Assembly: GCF_020921035.1 (NCBI RefSeq)
Contig: NC_063153.1
Span: forward strand, 14,818,001-14,882,000
From: Rhodamnia argentea
Taxonomy: Eukaryota > Streptophyta > Magnoliopsida > Myrtales > Myrtaceae
Direction: 5' to 3'
Length of the DNA: 64,000 nucleotides
The position numbers and the translations under genes were made by a program. Positions 48,061 through 60,476 of this stretch are shown here, one piece after another. The first letter of the stretch is position 1, and each line of letters begins with the position of its first letter. The notes below the pieces were generated by a model that did no database searches, was not told the DNA's origin, and saw only the letters and a program-made list of their open reading frames with translations.

Positions 48061-48225
48061 CTTGGGGTGAGCAAACTGGACCGCCTTGTCCGGTTTGGAC
48101 TGGACTAACTGTGTTGGCATGGTCCTTGAGAGGGGTGGTTCTATTCCCGATCCCAATAAATTGGACCTATGATTAGGCGGTGCGGTGCCTCGGTTCCATG
48201 GTGGATGGGACTGGACCGAACTGCT
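48061..48225. mobile_element. Possible short relative of the hAT-like element
   Basis: It begins TTGGGGTGAGCAAACTGGAC and ends with a rough reverse complement (ggaccgaactgctcaaaa). The interior has gaccgg-type phrases like those of the 56931 element. The ends are degraded and no target duplication is clear. Confidence 0.35.
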
Positions 48226-48489
48226 CAAAATTTGAAAAACTAGTTAATCTAATTTCCTAATCTTCCGCTCGACACTCACTTCTCTCCTCTTGTTCGATGC
48301 CCGTGTCTCGCCTTTGCAACGTAGCCTCCGATTGCGTTTGTCGATATGCAGTCTCCGATCGTGTTTTATCTTGACTCAATCTGTGTTTTTTGGATAGAGA
48401 CTTCAAAGTATTAGATTTGGTGCAAAGTATCGGGGTCTTTTACAATTTTTTTGCATAACTTTATTCCATCGATAGCAGCTAGAGACATT

Positions 48490-49319
48490 TGAAGAAGCTC
48501 CTCATTGATTTTCCTCTTATCATTATCCACATCTTTAGCATGTCCGGTACGGCTGGCAATCATCTCCATCCTCTTGTTAGCTTTTTTCAATAAAGAGCCA
48601 AATGTGCTTGCAATTTCAACTAACCCAAAAGCCCATTTATCACTTGCTTTAACCCTTTTTGAAGGATCAAAAGAAGATGATAATGGTGGTAAGTTTTGAC
48701 TTGCCTCATTAATTGTCTCATCATCATGATTCTCGCCTTCTTCATGATCTACTGCCGCGTGAACTTATGAAGGGTCTTTATTAAGATTTCCCTTGGCACG
48801 GTCTTTTCCAAATATGGTTGCTAGTCGATCATATTGAGAGAAGGACTTCCCTCTCAAAGAAGAAGCTTTTGGATAAGAAGATATATTGCTTTGTTAAAAA
48901 AGAAAAAAAAAGTAGTAAAGAAGAGAAATGACAAAAAGTGACACAAACCTTGCAATATTTTTGTCAACTATCCTCCGAATGAATATCTACACAATGCTTT
49001 TCGTGATCCCACCCAAAGCTACTTTGACCCTTCAAGTCATATATTTGATTGTACAACCTTTTCAAGTTCTTCATCTTCAACTCTATATGAGATTACCTTT
49101 AATGCCAGAGCCATGAAACTTTCATTCAAACCACTTCTCTAACGTAATCATGTAACCACTCTCGAAGCTATTATCGGCTTTCATTCCTTGTGCAACTAGT
49201 TCTTCAAGACCATCTAGAAGAGCATTTTCTTCATCTATAGTCCATACACGTCGGTCCCTCTTTGTTCCCCCCCCTGGAGTTTGATAAAAATCGCTACCTT
49301 CAATTCCTAAACTGCACAT
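48490..49319 (-). pseudogene. Myb/SANT-like domain gene relic (unit 2)
   Basis: This is a copy of the 57780-58619 relic with the same stop near 48966 plus its own damage: GAA to TGA after EKWFE near 49118, and a one-base deletion near 49087 compared with the unit 3 copy. The shared stop predates the duplication; the others are later. Confidence 0.72.
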
Positions 49320-50011
49320 TGCAATTTTAATAAATTTAATTATAAGAGGATAGTGTGGTAGAGATAGACACAAAATCATAATTAGAAGAGCAGCGCTTAA
49401 AATTCCTCCAAGATACATTATGCAAGGAAGTCTCATGCAAGTTGAAAAGTACGGGTGTCTAAATTAAGGAAATGATCGATGGAGACTTCATAATAGAAAA
49501 ATATTTTGGCAAGACTAAAAGTGATGGGCAAAAATCCAAAGTAAAAAGCCGAGCGTTGCAGAAGGAACAAACAAAAACCTTTTTCTTGTAATAAACATAA
49601 ACCCATTACCAATATCCTTTTCCATTACCTCCTATTGCAATATTAAAAAAAAAAAATACGAATTCATCACTTGCTGCACCACATCAAACAAGACTACCTA
49701 GGCCATAATTTCACAATGCTTAGTTTATATTAACAAACAAAAACCCAATATTATCTCGTACTTTTAGTAGAATCGTAGAGATATTAGAAGTGAAATATGC
49801 CGAATCACATGGCTAAAGCATTCAGCAGTCTTCCATGCCAGCAAGAATAGACATGATACACTTGAGAGGATACACCATTGTAAAAACAGACAAATACTCG
49901 GAAATCGGTAAGATATTTCCAAATACAATTGCCTTAATATTGAAAAGCAATCCGCACTCAAATCGTTCTTAATGCCAATAACAATGCTTGTTCAATCCTT
50001 ACACTTGGCTT
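49320..50011. other. Flank of the Myb/SANT relic in unit 2
   Basis: Nearly identical to 58620-59315 in unit 3. No coding motif is recognised. Confidence 0.5.
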
Positions 50012-50117
<106 letters not shown>

Positions 50118-50579
50118 GACCTTTGCGAATCGGAAAAATATGATGCATCAACTCTCGCCGTTTTTGTAAACCTTCTATGTGAACGAGATATGGTAAAGGA
50201 GGTGCTTCAATTTGCACTGCTTTAGCTTTGCGAATCAGAAAAATATAATGCATCAACTCTCGTCGTTTTTGTAAACCTTCTATGTGAACGAGATACGGTA
50301 AAGGAGGTGCTTCAATTTGCCTTGCTTTAGCTACTATGTCTGTGAGCTAAGGAAAAGAAAAAGAAGAGCCTAGGGTTTTTAGAAAAAAAATAGCTTTTAT
50401 ATTTCGGATGAGAGAAAGCCCATTCGAGTCTATCCCGCCCCCTGATTTTTTTTATCCGGGTTATATTCCATATATATCTGACTTTATCTTGTCCTAGAAG
50501 GCTGCCAAACATAGGATATGGTAAAATATATCATATCCGGTCTTTTATTCAGACGATCAAATGCATCCTTAATTCTCTA

Positions 50580-51286
50580 GCAAGCTTATGGTCGACTAAT
50601 ATTGCTCATCATCATTTGCCGAAAGAGCATATATCAGTCATGAGACTATTTAGTCAAATTATTGATAACCGGTGCATGTTGATGTGGATGGAAGGTTTTG
50701 ACCAACCTGAGGGGGTCGAGAAGGCCAAGTAAGTGCGCTGTTGTGGCCATGTCTATTGTTCAACTTGCATAGTGGCTTGGCCTCCTCTCTCTCTTAATGC
50801 TACAACGCTCCGTTTATTAAATTCAAAATCACGACATTCTTGCATTGACTCATTTCCAACGTTGCTCGCATTACCTAACATGAAGCATCGATTAAATTAC
50901 GACAATTCACGCTTTTGATGATCACGCGATGAGCTCATATGATTTGTGAAATTTAATCAACACGGTCCATCGAATTCGTATCAATCAAATATCTCTTAGT
51001 CTAATGTCGATGGCCCGTATCTCTCTTTTTTGCTGTCGAGCTAAATAAAGCGCGGTGCTCCAAAAGTCAGAAGGTCACAAATTGGAGAATGGGCCTGGGA
51101 AACTCTTCCAACTAATTTGATAATGTTCAACGGCGTCGTTTTCTTCTTCTTTTCGAAACTCGGAATCCCGTCCGTCCTCGATCATCGTCAGTCGTCGTCA
51201 TCGTTACTGTGGAAATCAGACAGGTGAAAGGACGGCGGTCTCCGCAAGCGAGCGACGACGTGCCAGGCGGAGAAGCAGCACCGAGC
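50580..51286 (+). promoter_or_regulatory. Upstream block of oxygenase copy 2
   Basis: Same block as 33958-34704, nearly identical to that of copy 3. It includes the taaataaag phrase about 245 bp before the ATG. Confidence 0.5.
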
Positions 51287-54200
51287 ATGAATGACGCCAA
51301 CGCCATCGAAGTCGCCGGAGTTCCGACTTCGGCTCTCAACTGTATAGATCTCTCGAGTTCGGATATTCAACAGTCGGTGTCTCTGCTCAAACAGGTCTTT
51401 GATTCTCTGGAGTTTTTCCCGCTATTTCGATTCGATATCATGTGCCGAAACCGAGAAAACTAATGCTTTTGGTTTGTGATGACACTGACGGATGAATCCT
51501 ATCCATTTGGCCTCAGGCGTGCTTGGATTCTGGCTTTTTCTACGTGATCAATCATGGAGTCGGCCAGGATTTGATGGAGGAGGTCTTCGTCCAGAGCAGG
51601 CGGTTCTTCGGTTTGCCTTTGAGCGAGAAGATGAAACTGTTGAGGAACGAGAAGCACCGTGGCTATACTCCTCTGTTCGATGAGGTCCTCGATCCTGGGA
51701 ATCAGATTCAGGGTTCGTGTCTGATGATTTCATTTGTTCCTTTTTGGCTTCAGATTACTGAAGATTTTGCTGCTTAAAGTGGATTGAGGTGAACAGCTGG
51801 TGATTTTGATAGCTTCGTAGCAGCTGCTAAAAAAGGAAGATGCGAGTTTCTTTGTGTCAATTAGTTAGGACACTTCATCAGAGGCTCAGAGCTGACACTA
51901 GGAACTAGTTGTTTGAGGTGCTAACACAAAACCATGAGCTCTCTAGAAGGAAGATTTATCTGACCAAGTAGTAATGATTTCATCAATGATTTATAGGAGA
52001 TTATAAGGAGGGATACTACATAGGAGAGGAAATACCAGAGGATGATCTTGATGCGCAGAAGCCTCATTTTGGACCAAACCTCTGGCCTTCTGAGGGTAAC
52101 CAATTGCTTAACATGATATCTGTGCAATTTAAAATTGTTGCTGGTGCTGAATACTTATTTTGGTTTCACTGTTGTGTTTTCACTAGATATATTGCCAAGA
52201 TGGAGGCAGACGATGGAGAAATTTCATAGTCAGGCATTGTGAGTTTTTGCTATAGATGATAAAGAGCTAGAGACATTAATTTTTGTTGCTAGTGCCAGGA
52301 TGTGAAAGTTTATTCCATCCAAGTGAAATATAAAAGAGACATCTTCTGTTTCTCTGATGTGAAATTTGGGGCTTTTCTAGTACCCCAATGGTCACCATCT
52401 TCCCCTTCCACTTGCATCAGATTGTGCCAAGTTCTTTTGATGTCCAAGGGGAGTTAAATTGCCTCTGACTGCCAAACTGCTTATGCTCTCTTGGGCTTTA
52501 ACTCAATGTTAACCAAAGCTTAAATCTCTCCTAGTTATTTGTAACTGCTGTTTCAACAATTTCTGGGAGATTGTTCCAAAGCTACTATGCTGCAATTTGG
52601 GTAAAATATTTTTAGCTGTCAAGATTTACTATAAATCACACTGACCAAAAGCCTCAACTCAAGTGTCTACTTGCTTATAGTGGTTGGCCTGATATTGCAG
52701 TCACAATTATATTGCATAGGGTCTCCCACTGAATATCAGTTGACTTTTGGATCCGGTTATAACTCAAGAGTAATCCCTAGGTTATCTATGTGGCAAGATT
52801 AAGTGCCATTTGTTGGTATAAAAAAGTGATGGTAGTTAATTATGGTAATTTTTTGATTTGTAAATATGCACATCAGAAATATGGCAAAAGTAGTTGCAAG
52901 GATCATTGCTCTAGCACTTGATCTGGAGGCTGATTTTTTTGACAAGCCAGAAATACTCGGCAAGCCTATTCCGATCTTGCGCTTGTTGCACTATGAAGGT
53001 AGATTTTACTTCAATGAACTAAAAATAAACCCCGCAATTCTTTCTTTTCATCCGGTTGATATTCCTCTTGTTGTTTAGGTTGGATCTCTGATCCCTCTAA
53101 AGGAATATACGGAGCTGGGGCACATTCGGACTTTGGGCTTATTACCTTGTTGGCAACAGATGATGTCCTGGGCCTCCAAGTATGAAATATTCTCCTATAA
53201 ATCTGTTGTTGCAGACTCTATGCATAGTTATGATGCATGGAACTTTTTAAACCTATTCAGATTTGCAAGAACAAGGATGCTAAACCTCAGGCATGGGAAT
53301 ATGTGCAACCTTTGAAAGGGTAAGGACCAACAGAACTTGAGATGATTATGTTAGAGATCTTATACTTCGAGTTACTTGGACAATTTTGGTGTGCTATCAT
53401 GATAGGATTTACATTTTAGTGATTTGTGTCTTACAAATTTAACTTGGGATAACTTTTCTTTTAATCTTGTACTTCTGGTTTATTGGAGCATGTACACGAT
53501 AAGATGTTTCCCCTTATACACATGATTGAAAGATTGCTTCATGCTGATGTTGAGTGGAATGCTACCTCCATACCAGTGACAACTTTTTGACAAAATCGTT
53601 CTCTGTCTGACCCTGATCTGCTACTATAGTTCTTGTTCGGACAAAGGCAGTGGCATGCTTGTTTAGAGAGAAAGTACTATCGTCAGATGGGTGATAAAGA
53701 TAGATTTCAATCTAGAAACTGAGAGAGGTGCCCTCATCCACTTCTCCTTTCCTGTCTGCGATTTGTAACTATATAAGTATACATAACAACTTTGATCAGT
53801 TTAATCCTTGTGATGCCTTGCTGATGAACCTCCTTCTCTCGCTCCCTCCCTCTCTCTCTCTCAAACACCCTAACACACACGCACATGATGGTTTTCCACC
53901 ATTCTTTCCTGGTTAATCATGTACAGGTCCACGGTCATAGAACTACCATGCATCATACACATTCTACAATTATTGGAACATGTCTCACAATATATGTCCT
54001 GTTGCAAGAAGTCTGAGAGGGCAAAATTTTGTGAGAGAATATCTCATTTATCAGGCATCTTTTTTTTTTTATTCCGCATAAATTTTCGACTGAACATAAG
54101 AACCTCACTCTAATCCTGAAAAATAACAGTCTTTCCATGACTATTTTGTACAGAGCATTTGTAGTGAATCTTGGTGATATGCTAGAACGCTGGAGCAATT

Positions 54201-56047
54201 GTATTTTCAGGTAATATGCTTTAATAAAAGTCTGTATAAATGAATTTGCACAACGAAAGCATTGAACATGACGGTTGGAGATTTTATAAAGCAAGCTACT
54301 ATAGATTCATAACCTGTCCCAAACTCTACCAGAATTTCTTCTGTTGTACCCTCTTGGTTCTTGTTAATATTAGTAGCCCATTAGTAGTGTAAGAACATCT
54401 ACTCTTGACATTGGCTAATTACTAGCGGAGTTGACTTGGGAAAAAAGTCCAAGTTAAACACAGTTGTTGAAACGGTATGTTATGTTGATAACCTACATTA
54501 CTTTCTAATGAAGTCCACTTAATGAATCATAAACCTTTAAAATCATTCCTCTAATGTTTTTGTTATTATTGGTTATATTGGTCAACTTTTCGATACTAAT
54601 CTTTGTACCTGTTCTGCGATTGCTGACCACAGATAAGGCTTAACATGCACTGTCATCATGCATTAGAACATGTTTATTAATTTACAAAATGAGCTTTTCA
54701 CATTAGTCTAATAGGTATCCTGCACTTCTCCATATTTAGCAAGGTCATTCTCTATTCTTTTTTGAGAATTTGACTTGCTGCTTTTTGCTTCTTTTTGTGA
54801 TATCTATACTTGTTTTGTTTTTGCAATCAGGTCCACGCTCCATCGAGTTATAGGGAATGGTCAAGAACGATATTCTGTAAGCCCTTCTCTCTTTTTCTCT
54901 CTCTCTCTCTCTTGTGCGCACATGTTTTTCTTGCCATCTTTTGGAAAATTCAGCAAAAGCCATTAAGAGAATTTTGAAGCTTTGTCGAGTCTATAAAAAA
55001 AAAGTCTGATTGGTTGGGGTACTAGGAAGAGTACCCTAAAATTGAAGCCAGTCTAGGATAGTTGTAAGCTGAATCGAAAGTGGTCCTAGGTTTGAGATCA
55101 CGTTCTAGCGGCAAGTCAGTTGAGCATGTGATTAAACTCCTAGGAAATTGCTCTCAACTCGATATTATCTTCAGGGATAATCCACATTGAATGGTGCAAA
55201 AAAAGCCTAATTGTTTTTTCCTCCCTCGTTAGCATTTTTCATCCATTACCTTCTCCATTCTTGGTTATTTTTTTGCTAAATTTATGTTGAAAGTCTTATT
55301 TATGCTAACATTCTCACAAAATGCAGATTGCTTTCTTCCTGGACCCAAACCATGATTGTCTCATCGAGTGCTTGCCAACATGTATGTCAGAGGAAAATCC
55401 TCCCAAGTAAGCTGTCTTCCATACATTAGTTTCTTTCCTATATATCATCATGATGGAGGTATTATATTTCCTATGTTGTCAAATCTCAGTCCTAAGGTTT
55501 AGTTCTTCTCCTCCCTGATTCAAATGACAGACCTTATGCGTTTTGTTTGAGTGCCGATGCTCTATGTTGAACGTGCACATCGAAGTGGATATTGCATATC
55601 CAAGGATTGTCCAAATTCATATGCTTGGACTTTTTGTTTATGTTAGAGGACTGCATCTAAGTTTTAACTCCATGTTTCATGAAGAAAAATGTTTATTCTG
55701 GGACTAGGCTTTGACCTGTCCCGGATTTGACAATTGATACGATTGATGAACGCTCGCACAGGGTTGGAACCTTTTCACGTGGGGATCTGGGTGTTGTATT
55801 TATCATAGCTACTTCAATAGTTGTTGTTGTTATTATTATTATTATTATTATTATGTTTTTTTGGATAGAGACTCCAATAGTATTAGATTTGGTACAAATT
55901 AGCAAATTTCCACCAGCATCGGATCCTAAATTTGTTCAGAATTGCATCACGTGCAGGTTTCCTCCCATCTTATGTCAGACCTACTTGGCCCAAAGATACT
56001 ACAATACTCATGCTGATTTAGATGTATACAGAAGGGAAGGAGCTTAG
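51287..56047 (+). CDS. 2-oxoglutarate/Fe(II)-dependent oxygenase, copy 2, intact, 11 exons, 336 aa
   Basis: This is a soluble dioxygenase of the plant DOXC-type superfamily that couples 2-oxoglutarate decarboxylation to substrate oxidation; the substrate is unknown. It resembles the Arabidopsis At3g46490-type group, often annotated as hxnY-like. Exons: 51287-51394, 51517-51712, 51997-52095, 52187-52238, 52877-52998, 53079-53179, 53261-53319, 54154-54210, 54831-54876, 55327-55406, 55957-56047, with all phases consistent and no internal stop. The DIOX_N part (about 17-120) includes CLDSGFFYVINHG and EKHRGYTPLFDE. The Fe(II) ligands are His208 and Asp210 (GAHSDFG) and His269 (STLHRVIGNG). The 2-oxoglutarate-binding Arg278 and Ser280 are in RYS. 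The start is the first in-frame ATG. This is the only fully visible intact member of the array. Confidence 0.93.
55820..55854 (+). repeat. (TTG)n(TTA)n repeat in the last intron of oxygenase copy 2
   Basis: A trinucleotide run with no counterpart in the same intron of copy 1. Confidence 0.85.
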
Positions 56048-56930
56048 AGTTTGCCTGTGTGGAGCTGGAGCCTGTCAACCAGCACTTGCTTGAAGCAGGG
56101 GTATGCTTTGAGAACTCGTAAAGATGTGCATGATGAGCCTAGAGGCGCATCAAATGGGGTGTATGCATATACAACTAATAATCTGCCTATGTTTATGCAT
56201 GGAATTAATTGTTCAGTGGCTTCAGCCTTACATGGGTCTTCTCGCCTCCATGGTTTGGTTCCTAAATTAGCTGTTTGGACATGCAATCCTTTAAGAAAGG
56301 AGACGAAAAGGAGACGCCGCATGCATTTCTTGGGACCAACTCTTCTGCGATTTGACGGACGGACAGTGGCTTTTAACCAAAATTTCCGTAGATTGGACTG
56401 TACATACTGGACAAGATTTTTATGGATGAGGCAGGCTTTCGGCAGTGGGACTCCTACGCCTACACAGGCTTGAAAACATGACGGCCTAAGGAGGAGAGAG
56501 CAAAGCATTTCCATGTGGGTGGGACTACCAGTAGCATTGGCAAGTGCACTTACTGAGATCGTGAGCCTTAGCTACGATGGGTGCTACTTCCGCAGAAATC
56601 TTTCTGATGTTTCCGAAAGGTGGATGGATCAGTCCCTTCTCAGAACTCCTTTGACACTTGACTAGCTAATGCTTCCGCTATGTTAAAACACAGAAACAAG
56701 CCTTGGAAACAGAGCTTTAGACAAAGACTTTGGCTATCTCTTTAGCTTGTCCTCTTTGTAGGTGCAAAATCTCTCAAGACCCGACAACAGGGATATCGAT
56801 TTTACTTGGCAGTTGACTAGTTAATTATACTCTTCTAGCTTTCTTGTATCATATCTTGTATTAAAAATATGTACTGGAAACAGATGCTATGACATTTACT
56901 GTTAATTCGAAATCGTGACAATCTTGTATC
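56048..56930. other. 3' flank of oxygenase copy 2
   Basis: It aligns in part with the copy 1 flank. Open frames on both strands at 56044-56514 overlap fully and show no family motif. Confidence 0.5.
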
Positions 56931-57431
56931 TAGGGATTATTAGTTTCCGGGTTTCCCGACATAGAACTAGTGTATACCATGTGATATCAGGTTTCAAATT
57001 TTGAAATCGGGAACTGATCTGGTCAATTCTAGAACCGCTGCTTATCTTGCCGTTTCTAGTTTTACTTGGGAATCGGTTATCCTTTTATATTTTGGGCAAA
57101 ATATCAAATTCTTATAATGAAATATAAGAGATGTACCTTTTCACATGAAAAAAGTAATTGGTAAAATAGTTATGTTGTTGGTTATTCATAATGAAGACCA
57201 TGATTCAATTCTCGGTTCAACTCGGAGAATCGAATTGGTGGAACCCGTTTAGACCGGTTCTTCGGTAGAATTGGCGGTTCTAGCCTTGGAACTAGGAAGT
57301 GAGCCGATCCTAGCCTAGTTCTAGATTCTCGGGGAATGGAACCGATTCTCCCAAAAATCGGCCTTAAACGTGTCCGGCCAAATTGGTTTGGTTTAGTTTC
57401 GGGATTGAATCGGTCTCGGTGCTCACCCCTA
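56931..57431. mobile_element. Non-autonomous hAT-like element (501 bp) with paralogous empty site
   Basis: The element starts TAGGGATTATTAG and ends GCTCACCCCTA, which fits decayed TAGGGGTGAGCA-type ends. It is flanked by imperfect 8 bp repeats (cttgtatc at 56923-56930, attgtatt at 57432-57439). The related flank of copy 1 has the uninterrupted site cttgtatt at 45288-45295. An 8 bp duplication is the mark of hAT transposition. The interior is rich in phrases such as gaaccgg and holds no ORF. Confidence 0.75.
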
Positions 57432-57779
57432 ATTGTATTGACTCATTTGACTGTTGATTGCACTCCGTGACCGCGTCGGTTAAAGTGAAGGAATCCATGT
57501 AGTTTTTGTTCCTTTGATGGGCATGCGGAAACTCGTCAATTCACCCCTAATCTAATTTCCTGATCTTCCGCTCGACACTCACTTCTCTTGTCTTGTTCGA
57601 CGCCCACGTCTCGCCTTCACAACCCAGCCTCCAATCGTGTTTGTTGATATGCAGTCTCCGATCGTGTTTTATCTTAACTCAATCTGTATTTTTTGGATAG
57701 AAACTTCAAAGTATTAGATTTGGTGCAAAGTATCGGGGTCTTTCACAATTTTTCTACATAACTTTATTCCATCAACAGT

Positions 57780-58619
57780 ATCTAGAGACATTTGAAGAAG
57801 CTCTTGATTTTCCTATTATCATTATCCACATCTTTAGCATGTCCGATACGGCTGGCAATCATCTCCATCCTCTCGTTAACTTTTTTCAATAAAGAGTCAA
57901 ATGTGCTTGCAATTTCAACTAACCCAGAAGCCCATTTATCACTTGCTTTGACCCTTTTTGAAGGATCAAAAGAAGATAATAATGGTGGTAACTTTTGACT
58001 TGCCTCATTAATTGTCTGATTCTCGCCTTCTTCATGATCTACTACTCCGTGAACTTATGGAGGGTCTTCATTAAGATTTCTCTTGGCACGGTCTTTTCTA
58101 AATATGATTGCTAGTCGATCATATTGAGAGAAGGACTTCCCTATCAAAGAAGAAGCTCTTGGATAGATCTACAAAGAAGATATATTGCTTTGTTAAAAAA
58201 GAAAAAAAAAGTAGTAAAGAAGAGAAATGAGAAAAAGTGACACAAACCTTGCAATATTTTTGTCAACTATCATCCGAATGAATATCTAGACAATGCTTTT
58301 CGTGATCCCACCCAAAGCCACTTTGACCTTTCAAGTCATATATTTGATTGTACAACTTTTTCAAGTTCTTCATCTTCGACTCTATATGAGGATTACCTTT
58401 AATGCCAGAGCCATGAAACTTTTCTTCAAACCACTTCTCTAACGTAATCATGTAACCACTCTTGAAGCTATTATCGGCTTTCATTCCTTGTGCAACTAAT
58501 TCTTCAAGACCATCTAGAAGAGCATTTTCTTCATCTATAGTCCATACACGTCGATCTCTCTTTGTTCCCCTCCCTTGAGTTTGACAAAAATCGCTACCTT
58601 CAATTCCTAAACTACGCAT
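57780..58619 (-). pseudogene. Myb/SANT-like domain gene relic (unit 3)
   Basis: On the minus strand an ATG at 58619 opens a Myb/SANT-like domain with RVWTIDEENALLDGLEEL, then ITLEKWFEEKFHGSG and YDLKGQSGFGWDHEKHC. These are hallmarks of the Myb_DNA-bind_3 type proteins related to PIF/Harbinger transposons. A TGA then stands where a Trp is expected (near 58266), followed by a good donor (GTTTGTG). A downstream exon reads a conserved C-terminal part (57790-58170) with at least one more stop. It is a decayed gene carried along by the duplication. Confidence 0.75.
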
Positions 58620-59314
58620 TGCAATTTTAATAAATTTAATTATAAGAGGATAGTGTGGTAGAGATAGACACAAAATCATAATTAGAAGAGTAGCGCTTAA
58701 AATTCCTCCAAGATACATTATGCAAGGAAGTCTCATGCAAGTTGAAAAGTACGGGTGTCTAAATTAAGGAAATGATCGATGGAGACTTCATAATAGAAAA
58801 ACATTTTGGCAAGACTAAAAGTGATGGGCAAAAATCCAAAGTAAAAAGCCGAGCGTTGCAGAAGGAACAAACAAAAACCTTTTTCATGTAATAAACATAA
58901 ACCCATTGCCAATATCCTTTTCCATTACCTCCTATTGCAATATAAAAAAAAAAAAAAAAACGAATTCATCACTTGCTGCACCACATCAAACAAGACTGCC
59001 TAGGCCATAATTTCACAATGTTTAGTTTATATTAACAAACAAAAACCCAATATTATCTCGTACTTTTCGTAGAATCGTAGAGATATTAGAAGTGAAATAT
59101 GCCAAATCACATGCCTAAAGCATTCAGCAGTCTTCCATGCTAGCAAGAATAGACATGATACACTTGCTAGGATACACCATTGTAAAGACAGACAAATACT
59201 AAGAAATCGGTAAGATATTTTCAAACGCAATTGCCTTAATATTCAAAAGCAATATGCACTCAAATCGTTCTTAATGCCAATAACAATGATTGTTCAATCC
59301 CTATACTTGGCTTT

Positions 59315-59315
<1 letters not shown>
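58620..59315. other. Flank of the Myb/SANT relic in unit 3
   Basis: Duplicate of 49320-50011. The hydrophobic frame upstream of the relic's ATG is probably not coding. Confidence 0.5.
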
Positions 59316-59377
<62 letters not shown>

Positions 59378-59392
59378 GCGAGAGAGAGAGAG
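59316..59392 (+). repeat. (GA)n microsatellite in unit 3
   Basis: A GA run interrupted once near 59374-59379; it is the counterpart of 50012-50114 without the GT part. Confidence 0.95.
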
Positions 59393-59799
59393 TATGATGT
59401 ATTTACCTTTTCGTAAACCTTTATGTGAACAAAATATGATGCACCAACTTCATCTCGCCGCTTTATAGAAAATTTAGTGCATCAACTCTTCTTTTGTAAA
59501 CCGGAGAGATATGGTAAAGGAGGTGCTTCAATTTGCATTACTTTAGCTACTGTGTCTGTGAGCTAAGGAAAAGAAAAAGAAGAGCCTAGGGTTTTTAGAA
59601 AAAAAATAACTTTTATATTTCGGATGAGAGAATACCCATGTAGGTTTATCCCATCGCCTGATTTTTTTATCCGGGTTATATTCCATATATATCTGACTTT
59701 ATCTTGTTCTAGAAGGCTGCCAAACATAGGATATAGTAAAATATATCATATTCTATTTTTTATTCGGATGACCAAATGCATCCTTAATTCTCTAGCAAG

Positions 59800-60476
59800 C
59801 TTATGTTGACTAATATTGCTCATCATCATTTGCCAAAAGAGCATATACCAGTCATGAAACTATTTAGATAAATTGTCGATAACCGGTGCATGTTGATGTG
59901 GATGGACGGTTTTGACCAATCCAAGGAGGTCGAGGAGGCCAAGTAAGTGCACTGTTGTGGCCATGTCTATTGTTCAACTTGCATAGTGGCTTGGCCCCCT
60001 CTCTCTCTCTTAATGCTACAATGTTCCTGTCTATTAAACTCAAAATCACGACACTCTTGCATTGACTCATTTCCAATGTTGCTCGCATTACCTAACATGA
60101 AGCGTCGGTTAGCACGCGAGGAGCTCACATGATTTGCGAAATTTAATCAACACGGTCCATCGAATTCGTATCAATCAAATATCTCTTAGTCTAATGTCGA
60201 TGGCCCGTATCTCTCATTTTTGCTGTCGATCTAAATAAAGCGCGGTGCTCGAAAAGTCAGAAGGTCACAAATTGGAGAATGCGCCTGCGAAACTCTTCCA
60301 ACTAATTTGATAATGTCCAACGGCGTCGTTTTCTTCTTCTTTTCGAAACTCGGAATCCCGTCCGTCCTCGATCATCGTCAGTCGTCGTCATCGTTACTGT
60401 GGAAATCAGACAGGTGAAAGGACGGCGGTCTCCGCAAGCGAGCGACGACGTGCCAGGCGGAGAAGCAGCACCGAGC
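59800..60476 (+). promoter_or_regulatory. Upstream block of oxygenase copy 3
   Basis: Same block as in copies 1 and 2, with a short deletion near 60110 compared with copy 2. The last 200 bp differ from copy 2 at only a few positions. Confidence 0.5.

Noticed and set aside
51209..51286. Upstream in-frame extension of the oxygenase start, also present in copies 1 and 3
   Set aside because: It would need a GTG start; the first ATG in frame is at 51287 (34705 and 60477 in the other copies).
56044..56514. 140-156 codon frames on both strands after oxygenase copy 2
   Set aside because: The related flank of copy 1 does not preserve the frames, and no motif is present.
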